Positions 16,303 to 25,729 of a DNA stretch of 64,000 bases are shown here, in pieces. Within the stretch, counting starts at the first letter, position 1, and each line of letters opens with the position of its first letter. The translations under genes were made by a program, and so were the position numbers. The notes under the pieces were generated by a model. It was not told where the DNA came from. It was given only the letters and a program-made list of their open reading frames with translations, and did not search any database. This DNA comes from Fen-1258 sp964449775 (lineage in GTDB: Bacteria; Bacteroidota; Ignavibacteria; Ignavibacteriales; Melioribacteraceae): NCBI GenBank assembly GCA_964449775.1, contig CAYVBQ010000016.1:1-64000 (forward strand), read 5' to 3'.

Positions 16303-17826
16303 ATGAAATCCATAAAATACATTTTCGCATTGTTTCTTCTTTCTTTCGTTCCTTCAAATGCTCAGCAAGGGCATTACGGCGGAAATATGTTCCCCGACAC
16401 ATTATTGCAAGTTACTCTCTCCGGTAAAGTTGCTGTCGATACATCGCTTCCAATGCCAATTTACTATCTCGACGTAAACGGCGACGGCAAAAATGAATAC
16501 TATCTTAACTTCGGTCCCGTCTGGTATACACCGGATAATTCAACAGCAGTAAGACCAAAGAACGGAGATCAAATTACTGTCATTGGCGGACAGATGAACA
16601 GCTCCATGAATTTGAATGGACTACCGATGATTATTGTTTATCAAGTTAACGGAAAACTTTGGAGAGATCCATTCGACCCGATGTGGAATAACTTCGGAAA
16701 TAACACACACATGATGGGACAGCACGCAGGCAATTGCAGCGGTTATGCTTTCGGTGCCAGTGGAACCACGCCGCAAAATGTAACTTTATCTGGAACGGTA
16801 TTGGTTGATACAACCTATTTTATGAATCAATACTATTTGGATGAGAATAAAGATGGCAAGCCGGATTACTATTTGAATTTTGGTCCTTGGTGGTATGAAT
16901 CGAACACCGGCGCAAAGAGACCAAACAACGGCGATAACGTAACAATCGTCGGTGGAAAATTACAATCAACGAACGGTCTAAGCGTTGTGATTGTTTATCA
17001 AATAAACGGCAAGGTATGGCGGGATTCAACATTGATTGGGAAATATTTCGGCGGCGGATGGATGCGCAGAAATAATTCCAATGATAAAATCTCAAACCCT
17101 TTTGATGAAAAAGATTTTATGATGATGGGCAGCGGATGGAATATGGGTGGAATGATGTCCGATTCTATGTTTGCAAGAATGTTGGAATTAAATCCGTATA
17201 ATATTCCGAACAGCAAAGGAGAGAATATTTTTAAGTGTTACGAGATCGGCATATTCAATTCCAACGGTTCCAACGGAATGATGCAAAACGGCGGATGCGG
17301 TGGAATGATGAACTTTGGTTCCAACGGAAATATCCAATTCCATTTTGATAATAAACAAATTCAAGCTTACGGCATTGATAGAAACAGCTTAAAAGTAAAA
17401 TACTGGAACAACCAGACAAATAAATGGACTGTTATTTCCAACGCAGTAATTAATCAATCTACAAATACAATTACTTTTTCTAACAACCAGATTGCCAGCT
17501 ACTATATTTTAACATCCGATAAAGTTACTGCGGTTGAAGAAAATGCAACTGTTCCTACCGGCTATTCTCTTGAACAAAATTATCCAAACCCATTTAACCC
17601 GAGCACTAACATCAGCTATCAGATACCGGTAGGCAGTCATGTTACTCTTAAAGTATTCGATATGCTTGGTAAAGAAGTTGCAACACTAGTTGATGAATTC
17701 AAGACTGCGGGAAGTTATAATTCTCAATTCTCAATTAATAATTATCAATTATCAAGCGGAGTTTATTTTTATCAATTAAACGCCGGCTATTTTATGGCGA
17801 CCAAGAAATTTGTTCTGATGAAATAA
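16303..17826 (+). CDS. Secreted type IX substrate with two DxNxDG-bearing repeats
   Basis: This 507-residue protein has a signal peptide (residues 1-20) and two homologous domains (about 36-121 and 158-241). Each contains an acidic loop (DVNGDGKNE at 57-65, DENKDGKPD at 180-188), then YYLNFGP, a GD-x(2)-T-(I/V)-GG turn and a closing VYQ(V/I)NGK(L/V)WRD strand. A Met/Gly/Asn-rich stretch follows (residues about 290-345). The C-terminus is a type IX sorting domain (LEQNYPNPFNPSTNISY ... KKFVLMK). It is the last gene before a strong terminator. The loops suggest calcium binding; the overall function is unknown. Confidence 0.8.
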   Translation: MKSIKYIFALFLLSFVPSNAQQGHYGGNMFPDTLLQVTLSGKVAVDTSLPMPIYYLDVNGDGKNEYYLNFGPVWYTPDNSTAVRPKNGDQITVIGGQMNSSMNLNGLPMIIVYQVNGKLWRDPFDPMWNNFGNNTHMMGQHAGNCSGYAFGASGTTPQNVTLSGTVLVDTTYFMNQYYLDENKDGKPDYYLNFGPWWYESNTGAKRPNNGDNVTIVGGKLQSTNGLSVVIVYQINGKVWRDSTLIGKYFGGGWMRRNNSNDKISNPFDEKDFMMMGSGWNMGGMMSDSMFARMLELNPYNIPNSKGENIFKCYEIGIFNSNGSNGMMQNGGCGGMMNFGSNGNIQFHFDNKQIQAYGIDRNSLKVKYWNNQTNKWTVISNAVINQSTNTITFSNNQIASYYILTSDKVTAVEENATVPTGYSLEQNYPNPFNPSTNISYQIPVGSHVTLKVFDMLGKEVATLVDEFKTAGSYNSQFSINNYQLSSGVYFYQLNAGYFMATKKFVLMK

Positions 17827-17838
17827 GAACCCTTATCA

Positions 17839-17982
17839 GGTGGTTTCTTGATTTATTCCGAGAGCCAACTTAAAACCGGATTGCCAGCCGGTCATCAGCA
17901 CGCAGAACATTTAAAAGTGGAAATGAAAAGAGAAATAGCATTTCTTATATCTAAAATTAGAATCGGTTATTCAACTTTATAA
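17839..17982 (+). pseudogene. C-terminal fragment of a second cusB-like efflux adaptor
   Basis: The frame reads GGFLIYSESQLKTGLPAGHQ, matching the GGFLIDSESQLKTGMPTGHQ tail of the CusB at 302-1597, then continues 27 codons to a TAA. No start codon or upstream adaptor sequence remains; the fragment begins 12 bp after the stop of the type IX protein. Base-level differences show it is an older paralogue rather than a recent copy. It marks a deletion endpoint and suggests another efflux operon once stood here. Confidence 0.75.
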
Positions 17983-18032
17983 AAGATTAGAACCCGACCT
18001 TACAAATATTCATTTCCCAGAATAATATTCGA

Positions 18033-18061
18033 GAAGCCCTATTCATTGTGAATGGGGCTTC
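18033..18061 (+). terminator. Strong intrinsic terminator ending the envelope operon
   Basis: A 13-bp stem (GAAGCCCTATTCA pairing with TGAATGGGGCTTC, one T-G pair) closes a 3-base loop and is followed by TTTCAATAATT. It lies downstream of the type IX protein and the cusB fragment. The first in-frame ATG of the following sigma factor frame falls inside this hairpin, which argues against that start. Confidence 0.75.
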
Positions 18062-18168
18062 TTTCAATAATTGCCTTCAAATTATCTTTCAAAAACCAAC
18101 CATCATTAATGAACTTTCAATGTGCGTTTATAGTTATTCAAATAACTATACTACTAAAGAAAGTACGA

Positions 18169-18864
18169 ATGATGATAAAGAAAAATATTGATTCAACTAT
18201 GTTATTAAACCGGAAGTATGCCGATTTCGATAAAGATGTCATTTCACAAATGAATGCGCTAAAGAGCTTTGCTCTTAAGATTACTAATGACCTTGAAGAA
18301 TCGGAGGATTTAGTTCAAGATACACTCTTAAAAGCGTTCAGATTTTTTGATAAATTTGAAAAAGGGACCAATGCCAAAGCGTGGCTTTTTCAGATCATGA
18401 AAAATTCATTCATTAACAATTACCGTAAAATAACTCGTGAGCCATACAAAGTTGATTATGAGGATGTACAAAATTTTTACGAGAATATTAAAGCTGACGA
18501 TGTAAAGACCCAGCATTATGAGAACGATGCTTTTAGTGATGTTCTGGATGACGAACTTGCAAATGCACTTTCAATTTTACCCGATGATTTCCGTACGATA
18601 GTTTTTCTAAGCGATATAGAAGGTTATACTTACGAGGAGATTGCTGATTTTATGGATTGCCCAATTGGCACAGTGAGATCACGGCTTCATCGCGCTCGTA
18701 AAATGCTCTATTCCTTATTATTTCAGTATGCAAAAGAGAATGGATTCATTAATTTAAAGGAAAAGCTGCCCAAAGCAGATAGATCGATGAAACTGTTCGA
18801 TAATGTAAAGATCAAAGAAAATGCGGATAGTGAATTGGCTCATCTTTCATTCAGTTTTATCTGA
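18169..18864 (+). CDS. ECF-type RNA polymerase sigma factor
   Basis: This protein of about 231 residues directs RNA polymerase to a specific promoter set. Region 2 is clear (LEESEDLVQDTLLKAFRFFD, KAWLFQIMKNSFINNYRK) and region 4 has the helix-turn-helix (GYTYEEIADFMDCPIGTVRS). The frame extends upstream to 18052, but that ATG lies inside a terminator hairpin; the tandem ATGs at 18169/18172 fit the family's N-terminus better. A C-terminal tail of about 45 residues after region 4 is longer than typical. No anti-sigma factor gene is adjacent. Confidence 0.85.
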   Translation: MMIKKNIDSTMLLNRKYADFDKDVISQMNALKSFALKITNDLEESEDLVQDTLLKAFRFFDKFEKGTNAKAWLFQIMKNSFINNYRKITREPYKVDYEDVQNFYENIKADDVKTQHYENDAFSDVLDDELANALSILPDDFRTIVFLSDIEGYTYEEIADFMDCPIGTVRSRLHRARKMLYSLLFQYAKENGFINLKEKLPKADRSMKLFDNVKIKENADSELAHLSFSFI

Positions 18865-19168
18865 AAATCGTAAGAATCAATTTAGCCGATCGGGTAAAAA
18901 AAGTAAGATTTTTATAGATAATCCTTAAAAAATTGCTTATTTTCGGGCGGTGATTTTTATAAAAACATATCAGAATTCTGCTTACAAAGTTGTTTCCAGG
19001 CTCTTTTTTAGAAACCCTCGAGTTATCAAATAGAGTTAGGAGAAATTATTTTTCTTAAAGTGAGGATTAAATTCTTCTCTTTAGGAACTTTAATGCGTAT
19101 TAAAAGTAAGAATTAAGATCTTTTTTGTTTATAATTTTTTTTTAGAATAATTAAGGAGAAGTAAAGAT
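18865..19168 (+). other. Intergenic leader upstream of rpoD
   Basis: This 304-base AT-rich stretch separates the two sigma factor genes. It contains several T-runs and an AAGGAG ribosome-binding site (about 19153) for rpoD. I see no gene and no promoter that matches the Bacteroidota pattern well. Confidence 0.5.
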
Positions 19169-20029
19169 TTGAAGATAACGAAGCAGTTTACGAATCGTGA
19201 GAGTAAATCTTTGGATCAGTACCTTCAAGAAATCGGAAAAGTAGATCTTCTGACCCCGAATGAAGAAATTGATTTAGCCATCCGGATAAAAAAGGGAGAT
19301 CAAATGGCTTTGGAGAAACTAACCAAAGCAAATTTAAGATTTGTTGTTAGCGTTGCTAAGCAGTATCAAAATCAAGGACTTCCATTAGGTGATTTAATCA
19401 ACGAAGGAAACCTTGGTCTTATAAAAGCAGGAAGAAGATTTGACGAGACACGCGGTTTCAAATTTATCTCTTATGCTGTATGGTGGATTCGTCAATCTAT
19501 TATGCAGGCTATTGCAGAGCAGTCCAGAATGGTACGTCTACCTTTAAACCGTGTTGGCGCTCTTAATAAAATGGGAAAAGCATTAAGCCAATTGGAGCAG
19601 GAGTACGAAAGAAGACCAAGTCCTGAAGAGATCGCTACTCAGCTTGATATGGATGTTTCAGATGTAACTTATGCTATGCAAATTGCCGGTCGCCACGTTT
19701 CTATGGATGCCCCGTTTGCTCACAGCGAAGATAACAATAACAGTTTGCTAGATGTAATGCCTAATGATGATCAACCGGCTCCCGATTTTTCTTTGATGAA
19801 AGAATCATTGAAAGCCGAAATTGAACGCTCTCTTTCCACTTTAACAGAACGAGAAGCAGAAGTTATTCGTCTCTACTTTGGTCTTGGTAAAGAACATTCT
19901 TTAACTCTCGAAGAGATTGGCGAGAAATTAAATCTGACACGCGAACGAGTTCGCCAGATCAAAGAGAAAGCTTTAATTCGATTACGGCACTCTACACGGA
20001 GTAAAAATTTAAAAGCTTATCTTGGATAA
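19169..20029 (+). CDS. rpoD: Primary RNA polymerase sigma factor RpoD/SigA
   Basis: This 286-residue sigma-70 factor starts at TTG, preceded by TTAAGGAGAAG at good spacing. It has region 1.2 (SLDQYLQEIGKVDLLTPNEE), regions 2.1-2.4 (NLRFVVSVAKQYQNQGLPLG, FKFISYAVWWIRQSIMQAI), region 3 and region 4 with the helix-turn-helix (TLEEIGEKLNLTRERVRQIK). Region 1.1 is absent and the non-conserved insertion is missing. This short form is typical of the primary sigma factor in Bacteroidota and relatives. It is followed by a terminator and is probably monocistronic. Confidence 0.92.
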   Translation: MKITKQFTNRESKSLDQYLQEIGKVDLLTPNEEIDLAIRIKKGDQMALEKLTKANLRFVVSVAKQYQNQGLPLGDLINEGNLGLIKAGRRFDETRGFKFISYAVWWIRQSIMQAIAEQSRMVRLPLNRVGALNKMGKALSQLEQEYERRPSPEEIATQLDMDVSDVTYAMQIAGRHVSMDAPFAHSEDNNNSLLDVMPNDDQPAPDFSLMKESLKAEIERSLSTLTEREAEVIRLYFGLGKEHSLTLEEIGEKLNLTRERVRQIKEKALIRLRHSTRSKNLKAYLG

Positions 20030-20049
20030 TTTTTTGTATCACAAACAGA

Positions 20050-20074
20050 GCCGTTGCAATGCAGCGGCTTTTTT
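20050..20074 (+). terminator. Intrinsic terminator of rpoD
   Basis: GCCGTTGC pairs with GCAGCGGC (one T-G pair) around a 3-base loop, followed immediately by six Ts. It lies 20 bp after the rpoD stop codon. Confidence 0.85.
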
Positions 20075-20127
20075 GTTTTAAACTGACTATTTTGCAAGTG
20101 TAAATGAAAGGATTGTGGAGAAAATTC

Positions 20128-21546
20128 ATGAAGCATCTTATTATAGCAGCCGTTATCGCGTTTGTATTTACTATTTCTCACGTTAATGCCCAAAATGATA
20201 TTGTAGGTCACTGGGAGGGAAAAATAAAAATGCTAACCATGAATCTTGACATCCAAATTCGGGTTGAGAAAACTAAGAAATCATTAAATGGTTTTATGAG
20301 TATCCCTTCCCAGAAATTGAAAGATTATCAACTTCCGGTATTCACATTCAAAAAAAACAAAGTACACTTCGAATTACCAAGTCAAGCTGGAATAGCAAAT
20401 TTTGATGGTGAACTTAAATCTGATTCAATCAAAGGAAAAATACTTCAAGCCGGTATTCAAGGATCGTTCTATCTCGTAAAAGGCACAGAAAAAAAAGCGA
20501 TTACGCATAGCGAAATAAAATCAGATGAACCACTTCCCTATTTTGAAGAAGAAGTCGCATTCAAGAGCGGCAGAATTTTATTGGCAGGAACATTGACAAT
20601 TCCCAAAGATGAAAATAAATATCCGGCTGTGATTTTATTAACCGGCAACGGTCCCCAGAATCGTGATGAAGATATTTTCGGTTTTAAAATATTTGAAAAA
20701 ATAGCAGATTACTTCTCACGTAGAGGTTTTGCTGTATTACGATACGATGACCGCGGCGTAGGTGGGTCAACCGGAAATTCTATGCAATCCACTACAGAAG
20801 ATTTTGCCGATGATGCAAAATCAGCAATTGAATTTTTAAAGAAACAAAAAAATATTGACGTAAAAAAGATTGGATTTCTTGGACATAGTGAAGGCGGAAT
20901 TATTGCCCCTATGGTTGCATCCACTTCAACAGATGTTGCATTTATAGTTTTAATGTCTGGTGCAGGTGTACACGGTGGTGATGTTTTACTAGAGCAGCAA
21001 AAATTAATTCTGCAATCAAGCGGCGTCACAGATAGTCTGATTGAACAGAATTTAGATCTGCAGAGAAAAATTAATACTGCATTAATAAACGACACAGATT
21101 TGAATGACTTGCGCAGTGATATCCAGGCATTTGCTGAAAAAGATTTTGAAACTTTGAGCTCGGAAATAAAAACGTCTATTCAGGATAAGAAAGCATACAT
21201 CAATTCAACAGTTCAATCACAGATTCTTATGTTTAACAATCCGTGGTTACGATTTTATATTAAATACGATCCAGTACCAACTCTTCAAAAAGTAAAGATA
21301 CCCGTGTTAATGACATTTGGAGAGCTTGATCTGCAAGTACCGGCGGCACAAAACAAACCTAAAATGGAAGAAGCACTCGCTTTAGGCGGAAATAAAAATT
21401 TTAAATCCATCGTTTTTCCAAAAGCAAATCATCTCTATCAAGAAGCTAAAACAGGTAGCCCGGGCGAATACAACGAATTAAAAAAAGAATTTGTACCGGG
21501 ATTCTTGGAAGCTGTTGGCAATTGGATTTTAGAGATAACTAAATAA
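20128..21546 (+). CDS. Secreted alpha/beta hydrolase (serine esterase/peptidase fold)
   Basis: The ATG at 20128 is chosen over 20104 because TGTGGAG lies 8 bp upstream and a signal peptide follows (ISHVNAQ). The 472-residue protein has an N-terminal beta domain of about 110 residues and then an alpha/beta-hydrolase domain. The domain begins RILLAGTLTIPKDENKYPAV and carries the oxyanion-region NGPQNRDEDI, RYDDRGVGGSTG, nucleophile elbow GHSEGG, Asp in GELDLQVP and His in ANHLYQ. The layout fits the secreted hydrolase family with an N-terminal DUF3887-like part. The substrate is unknown. Confidence 0.85.
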   Translation: MKHLIIAAVIAFVFTISHVNAQNDIVGHWEGKIKMLTMNLDIQIRVEKTKKSLNGFMSIPSQKLKDYQLPVFTFKKNKVHFELPSQAGIANFDGELKSDSIKGKILQAGIQGSFYLVKGTEKKAITHSEIKSDEPLPYFEEEVAFKSGRILLAGTLTIPKDENKYPAVILLTGNGPQNRDEDIFGFKIFEKIADYFSRRGFAVLRYDDRGVGGSTGNSMQSTTEDFADDAKSAIEFLKKQKNIDVKKIGFLGHSEGGIIAPMVASTSTDVAFIVLMSGAGVHGGDVLLEQQKLILQSSGVTDSLIEQNLDLQRKINTALINDTDLNDLRSDIQAFAEKDFETLSSEIKTSIQDKKAYINSTVQSQILMFNNPWLRFYIKYDPVPTLQKVKIPVLMTFGELDLQVPAAQNKPKMEEALALGGNKNFKSIVFPKANHLYQEAKTGSPGEYNELKKEFVPGFLEAVGNWILEITK

Positions 21547-21693
21547 GTCACCTTACGCAGAATGCTTGGATTTATAGCCACGACTTAAAGATGCTATTGG
21601 AAAAGATGTTTAGCTAGTGTGATTAAATAATTTCATGCACTCGAATTCAAAATCAAATTCATTATATTTCTTTAGAACAAATAAAAAAAAATC

Positions 21694-23169
21694 ATGTCGT
21701 TAGAAAAATATTTTTCACAATTCAGAGATAAGATTATAGGTCTCAATCAAGAATTTGATTCACCATATGGCAGAAAAAAAATTATTTATGCTGATTGGAT
21801 CGCAAGCGGGCGTCTATACGAACCAATCGAAAGAATTCTAAGTGAAAAATTTTTTCCTTATGTAGGCAATACACATTCCGAGTCTTCCGTTACTGGAACA
21901 ACTATGACAAGAGCTTATTCCGAAGCTAAAAAAATAATCAAGCAACATGTTAATGCCGGATCGGAGGATGTAATCATTTTTGCAGGCTACGGAATGACTG
22001 CGGCTGTAAATAAATTTCAAAGGCTGCTAGGTCACCGCGTGTGCGAACAACTCCAGAAGTATACTCAAATTCCAAGAGAAGAAAAGCCGGTGATTTTTCT
22101 AACACATATGGAACATCATTCTAATCAAACTTCCTGGCTTGAGACAATTTGTGAGGTTGTAATCATTGAACCGGATAAGCAAGGAATGGTTGACCTTAAT
22201 CATTTTGAGCATCTTCTTAAACTTTATGATCATCGCAAATGGAAAATCGGTTCTTTCACAGCCGCATCTAACGTTACGGGAATTCAACCTCCCTATCATA
22301 GAATGGCAAAGATGATGCACGAGCACGGTGGACTTTGTTTCATAGATTTTGCAGCAGCGGCTCCTTACATTGATATTAATATGCATCCCGATGATCCTAT
22401 GGAAAAACTTGATGCAATATTTTTCTCTCCTCATAAATTTCTTGGCGGACCGGGTACTTCCGGTGTATTAATATTCGATTCAAAATTATATAAGCGTAGA
22501 GTTCCGGATAATCCCGGCGGTGGGACTGTAGATTGGACAAATCCTTGGGGTCAGCACAAATATATCGAAGACATTGAATTACGTGAAGACGGCGGTACAC
22601 CCGGATTTCTTCAGACGATAAAAACAGCGCTTGCGATAAATTTGAAAAATGATATCGGTACAAAAAATATTTTAGCACGTGAACACGAACTTCTTAAAGT
22701 AGCATTCGAAAGATTCGAGAAGATCCCTTCTTTGCATATTCTTGCGCCGGAAATAAGAGACCGGCTTGGTATAATTTCTTTTTATGTCGAAGATATTCAT
22801 TACAATTTAATGGTGAAATTGCTCAATGACCGTTTTGGAATACAAGTGCGCGGCGGTTGTTCTTGTGCAGGTACTTACGGGCATTATCTTCTCCATGTTG
22901 ATCCTACTCGTTCGAAGCGCATCACGGACAAAATCAATCATGGCGATCTTTCCGAAAAACCGGGCTGGGTTCGTCTATCGCTTCATCCTACTATGACAAA
23001 CGATGAACTAGATTTTATTCTAAACGCGATCAATGAAATTATTATCAATGTAAAAGAATGGTCGAGAGATTACACATACTCACCAAAGACTAATGAGTAT
23101 TGCCATAAATCGCAAAATAAAATGGAATTTGAAATAATTAAGAACTGGTTCATTCTCGAAAGTGATTAA
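21694..23169 (+). CDS. PLP-dependent class V aminotransferase-fold enzyme (cysteine-desulfurase-like)
   Basis: This 491-residue enzyme has the class V fold: a PLP-phosphate region (DVIIFAGYGMTAAVNKFQRL), the cofactor Asp segment (GGLCFIDFAAAAPYIDINMH) and the Schiff-base Lys in IFFSPHKFLGGPGTSG. Near the C-terminus, RGGCSCAGTYGHYLL gives a Cys at the position of the active Cys in desulfurases. It is longer than SufS/IscS (about 400) and has no suf or isc neighbours, so it belongs to the broader unassigned group. Cysteine desulfuration or a related lyase/epimerase reaction is possible. Confidence 0.82.
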   Translation: MSLEKYFSQFRDKIIGLNQEFDSPYGRKKIIYADWIASGRLYEPIERILSEKFFPYVGNTHSESSVTGTTMTRAYSEAKKIIKQHVNAGSEDVIIFAGYGMTAAVNKFQRLLGHRVCEQLQKYTQIPREEKPVIFLTHMEHHSNQTSWLETICEVVIIEPDKQGMVDLNHFEHLLKLYDHRKWKIGSFTAASNVTGIQPPYHRMAKMMHEHGGLCFIDFAAAAPYIDINMHPDDPMEKLDAIFFSPHKFLGGPGTSGVLIFDSKLYKRRVPDNPGGGTVDWTNPWGQHKYIEDIELREDGGTPGFLQTIKTALAINLKNDIGTKNILAREHELLKVAFERFEKIPSLHILAPEIRDRLGIISFYVEDIHYNLMVKLLNDRFGIQVRGGCSCAGTYGHYLLHVDPTRSKRITDKINHGDLSEKPGWVRLSLHPTMTNDELDFILNAINEIIINVKEWSRDYTYSPKTNEYCHKSQNKMEFEIIKNWFILESD

Positions 23170-23183
23170 AATTATCACTCACA

Positions 23184-23708
23184 CTAAATAGAGATCCGAT
23201 CAAACTGATCTGCCAGGGTTTCAATCGTTTTACCGGAGACTCGGAAGATAGTCCATTCGTCCATTGGTTGAGCCCCCAATTTTTTGTACAATTGAATTGC
23301 GGGTTCATTCCAATCAAGAACGCTCCATTCAATTCTTCCACAATCTCTTTCAATTGCAAGTTTGCCAAGATAAGCAAGAAGAATTTTTCCAATTCCCTTT
23401 CCGCGTAATTCCGGCTTTACAAAAAGATCCTCAAGATAAATTCCGGGTTTACCTAGAAATGTAGAAAAGTTGTGAAAGAAAAGAGCGAACCCTGCCGGTT
23501 CATTTTTATAGAATGCAAGTATAACTTCTGCCGTTCTTCTATTTCCAAAAAGATTTTCTTTCAGAAGTTCTTCTGTTGCAACAACTTGGTGTGATAACTT
23601 TTCATATTCAGCAAGAGCTTTTACTAAATCGAAAATTATCGGTGTATCTCCTTCGTTCGCAAAACGAAGTGTAACTTCATGATTTTTTGTCTTGATTGAT
23701 TTATCCAT
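23184..23708 (-). CDS. GNAT N-acetyltransferase (diamine acetyltransferase-like)
   Basis: This 174-residue protein transfers acetyl from acetyl-CoA to an amine. The acetyl-CoA loop is RGKGIGKILLAYLGKLA, preceded by IYLEDLFVKPELRG, and the C-terminal strand-helix is RIEWSVLDWNEPAIQLYKKL. The EYEKLSHQV segment and the overall arrangement resemble spermidine/diamine acetyltransferases. It is transcribed convergently with the aminotransferase-fold gene, 14 bp away. Confidence 0.85.
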   Translation of the reverse strand: MDKSIKTKNHEVTLRFANEGDTPIIFDLVKALAEYEKLSHQVVATEELLKENLFGNRRTAEVILAFYKNEPAGFALFFHNFSTFLGKPGIYLEDLFVKPELRGKGIGKILLAYLGKLAIERDCGRIEWSVLDWNEPAIQLYKKLGAQPMDEWTIFRVSGKTIETLADQFDRISI

Positions 23709-23762
23709 ATTAAACTTGCACCCTTAAATGAAAAGTTCATAATTAGTGGCGGGTAAAATAAT

Positions 23763-24380
23763 CTACTTAATTTCAATATCCCATTGGTCAAGAAGTGCAA
23801 TTGCATCCGGCAGAGAAAATTTTGCTTTCCTTATATTATTTTTGGTCGGGTCAATCCGGTAATTCTTTGCATCTGTAAAATCAACGAACGATAAATTCGT
23901 ATTTGAGAAGGTGGTATTAAGCAGATCGGTATCCGTCAGTTTAGCTTTGGAAAGATTTGTTTTCTCGAAATCTAAATTACGCGCTTCACACGAAATTATT
24001 TCTATTGATCTGAGATCCATTCCGGTGAAAATCGAATCGTTTATTTTGCATTTAAGAAAATCCACTTTTACAGGCTGGCAAATCTTTGTCCAGTCAATAC
24101 CAATCAATTTGCAGTTCTCAAACTTTACATCCAAGAAGGAACTGTTAATGACTTTTGAGACACTGAGATCGCTGTTCTTGAAAGAACATTTTTCAAATCT
24201 GCATGAATTGAATGAAGCGTTAATTAAAACCACACCGTTAAACACGCAATTGTAAAACTCGATATCGTTAAGCTGTAACTTCGGAAACGATATCTTTTCA
24301 AAAACAGTCTCTTCATAATAGTTTTTGTCGAATTGGAATTCTACGTTGACATATTCCGGAAAAAGGTTTGGCTCTATCAA
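23763..24380 (-). CDS. Pentapeptide-repeat protein
   Basis: This 205-residue protein is built of A(D/N)LXX-like pentapeptides with large residues at the centre (FENCKLIGIDWTK, FEKTNLSKAKLTDTDLLNT, FSNTNLSFVDFTD). These fold as a right-handed quadrilateral beta-helix. The C-terminus has a short cap ending in FSLPDAIALLDQWDIEIK, seen in a subfamily also containing McbG/Qnr-like proteins. Function cannot be predicted; some members protect DNA gyrase. Confidence 0.85.
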   Translation of the reverse strand: MIEPNLFPEYVNVEFQFDKNYYEETVFEKISFPKLQLNDIEFYNCVFNGVVLINASFNSCRFEKCSFKNSDLSVSKVINSSFLDVKFENCKLIGIDWTKICQPVKVDFLKCKINDSIFTGMDLRSIEIISCEARNLDFEKTNLSKAKLTDTDLLNTTFSNTNLSFVDFTDAKNYRIDPTKNNIRKAKFSLPDAIALLDQWDIEIK

Positions 24381-24580
24381 TTATTTCTTCTCATGTAGTT
24401 TATTATTATCGCATCGTATGGTTCTATTTAGATTTTTCTTCTTGGCAGATCGACCATAAATATTTTGACATGGCATATAATATGGCTTTTGTGGAACTTA
24501 TTTTTTACTTACAACAGAAATTATCTGCGCGCACGAATAATATATAATTCTCAAAGAATGATTTTATATAATGAGAATTA

Positions 24581-24796
24581 CTATTTACTAAAACCAGTTT
24601 TGAACCATTTGAAAGAGTTATTTACCGGTCGGACAGAAACAATAATCGCGGCTATTAAATACCAATACCATTCAAAAGAAAGAATTGGTTCATAAATCTT
24701 AGCGAATAAAAGTGTCGCTGCAAAAACAGAAGTTTTGATCAAGACAACATCAATCCAGTCTACTTTGAAAGTGGATAATTTTTTCATGATCTGCAT
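24581..24796 (-). CDS. Small conserved membrane protein
   Basis: The ATG at 24796 is chosen because AAGGAG lies 8 bp upstream on the minus strand; the frame is open to 24820. The 71-residue product has two membrane helices (VLIKTSVFAATLLFAKIYEP and EWYWYLIAAIIVSVRP) and a short Lys/Phe-rich tail. The FKVDWIDVVLIKTSV start and EWYWYLI helix recall a family of small uncharacterised membrane proteins. Function unknown. Confidence 0.6.
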   Translation of the reverse strand: MQIMKKLSTFKVDWIDVVLIKTSVFAATLLFAKIYEPILSFEWYWYLIAAIIVSVRPVNNSFKWFKTGFSK

Positions 24797-24834
24797 TTGA
24801 AACTCCTTTTTTATTTTCAATCATGGTGCTACGC

Positions 24835-25521
24835 CTATTCAAGCGGTATCTTATCTAACAAAAGATTGATCCCATTGGAGACAGCGTAATAAAGTGGAGT
24901 GTGTAGTTCATCTATACCGTAATAAATATAACCATCTTCACCCAAAACATGAGCTTTCCAAAGAACTCTTCCATCTCTCAAGGAAATTAAATAATAGGTG
25001 AAGCGGCATGAAATTATCCTTGTTTTATAGAGCTGGTAATTCGCTATTAAGAAACCATTTTTCACTGAACAACTATCAACCGTTCCTATGATTATTGCAT
25101 CCGCTGAATCTTTTATGACATCATACCCAAGTTCTGAGCTGTAAAAATTTTTTAGATCTAACTTTTTCTTTTTTTCTATCGAATGAATGGTTTTAGAAAT
25201 CGCTAAAGAATCAATGGTAATAGCAGTATCAATATCTGAGACTGTAAATTTTATGTTTGGATATTTTTCTTCTAATGAATTAATAAAATGATTTGTTGAG
25301 TAAAATGTTCCGGCATCCGTTGTATCATCTGGAGTCATTGGAAGGAGAGCAACCGATCGAATTTTATATGAATCTATTTTAGGAGATTTGTAGAGGGAAA
25401 TGACCTCATTCTTTGGCCAAAGAAGATTATCCAAGAATTCATTACAACCGGTAATAAATAGTACAAAACAAAAAGCGATAACCTTAACTGCGAAACGAAT
25501 TATGATGCGGATATCTACCAT
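24835..25521 (-). CDS. Hypothetical lipoprotein
   Basis: This 228-residue lipoprotein has a signal ending FVLFITGCNEF. The mature part starts with a strand IRSVALLPMTPDD and later ADAIIIGTVDSCSV and YLISLRDGRVLWKAHVLGED. This pattern resembles CsgG/LpoB-like envelope lipoproteins (an alpha/beta repeat with a GTV strand). The match is by pattern only. It is in the same orientation as the small membrane protein, which starts 39 bp beyond its stop. Confidence 0.65.
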   Translation of the reverse strand: MVDIRIIIRFAVKVIAFCFVLFITGCNEFLDNLLWPKNEVISLYKSPKIDSYKIRSVALLPMTPDDTTDAGTFYSTNHFINSLEEKYPNIKFTVSDIDTAITIDSLAISKTIHSIEKKKKLDLKNFYSSELGYDVIKDSADAIIIGTVDSCSVKNGFLIANYQLYKTRIISCRFTYYLISLRDGRVLWKAHVLGEDGYIYYGIDELHTPLYYAVSNGINLLLDKIPLE

Positions 25522-25729
25522 ATCTATATCTCAAATGTTTGATGTCGTTTCAAATGCAATGAAAATTTGCATTATTTTCTCCAGTATGTCAATTAAATTA
25601 TGAACTCACCTTACCAAGAACTTAGTATTCTGAAAAATATCGCTATAGCGACATTCATAATTTCTTTTGCACGTTTAATATTTCGATGGATAAAAGATAT
25701 TTTATTTTGGGGATGTGTTATTACTAAAT

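Noticed and set aside
18052..18168. Upstream start for the ECF sigma factor
   Set aside because: The ATG lies inside a strong terminator hairpin and the added residues do not resemble sigma factors.
24465..24695. Plus-strand 76-codon frame
   Set aside because: It overlaps the small membrane protein on the other strand, lacks a ribosome-binding site and shows no family resemblance.
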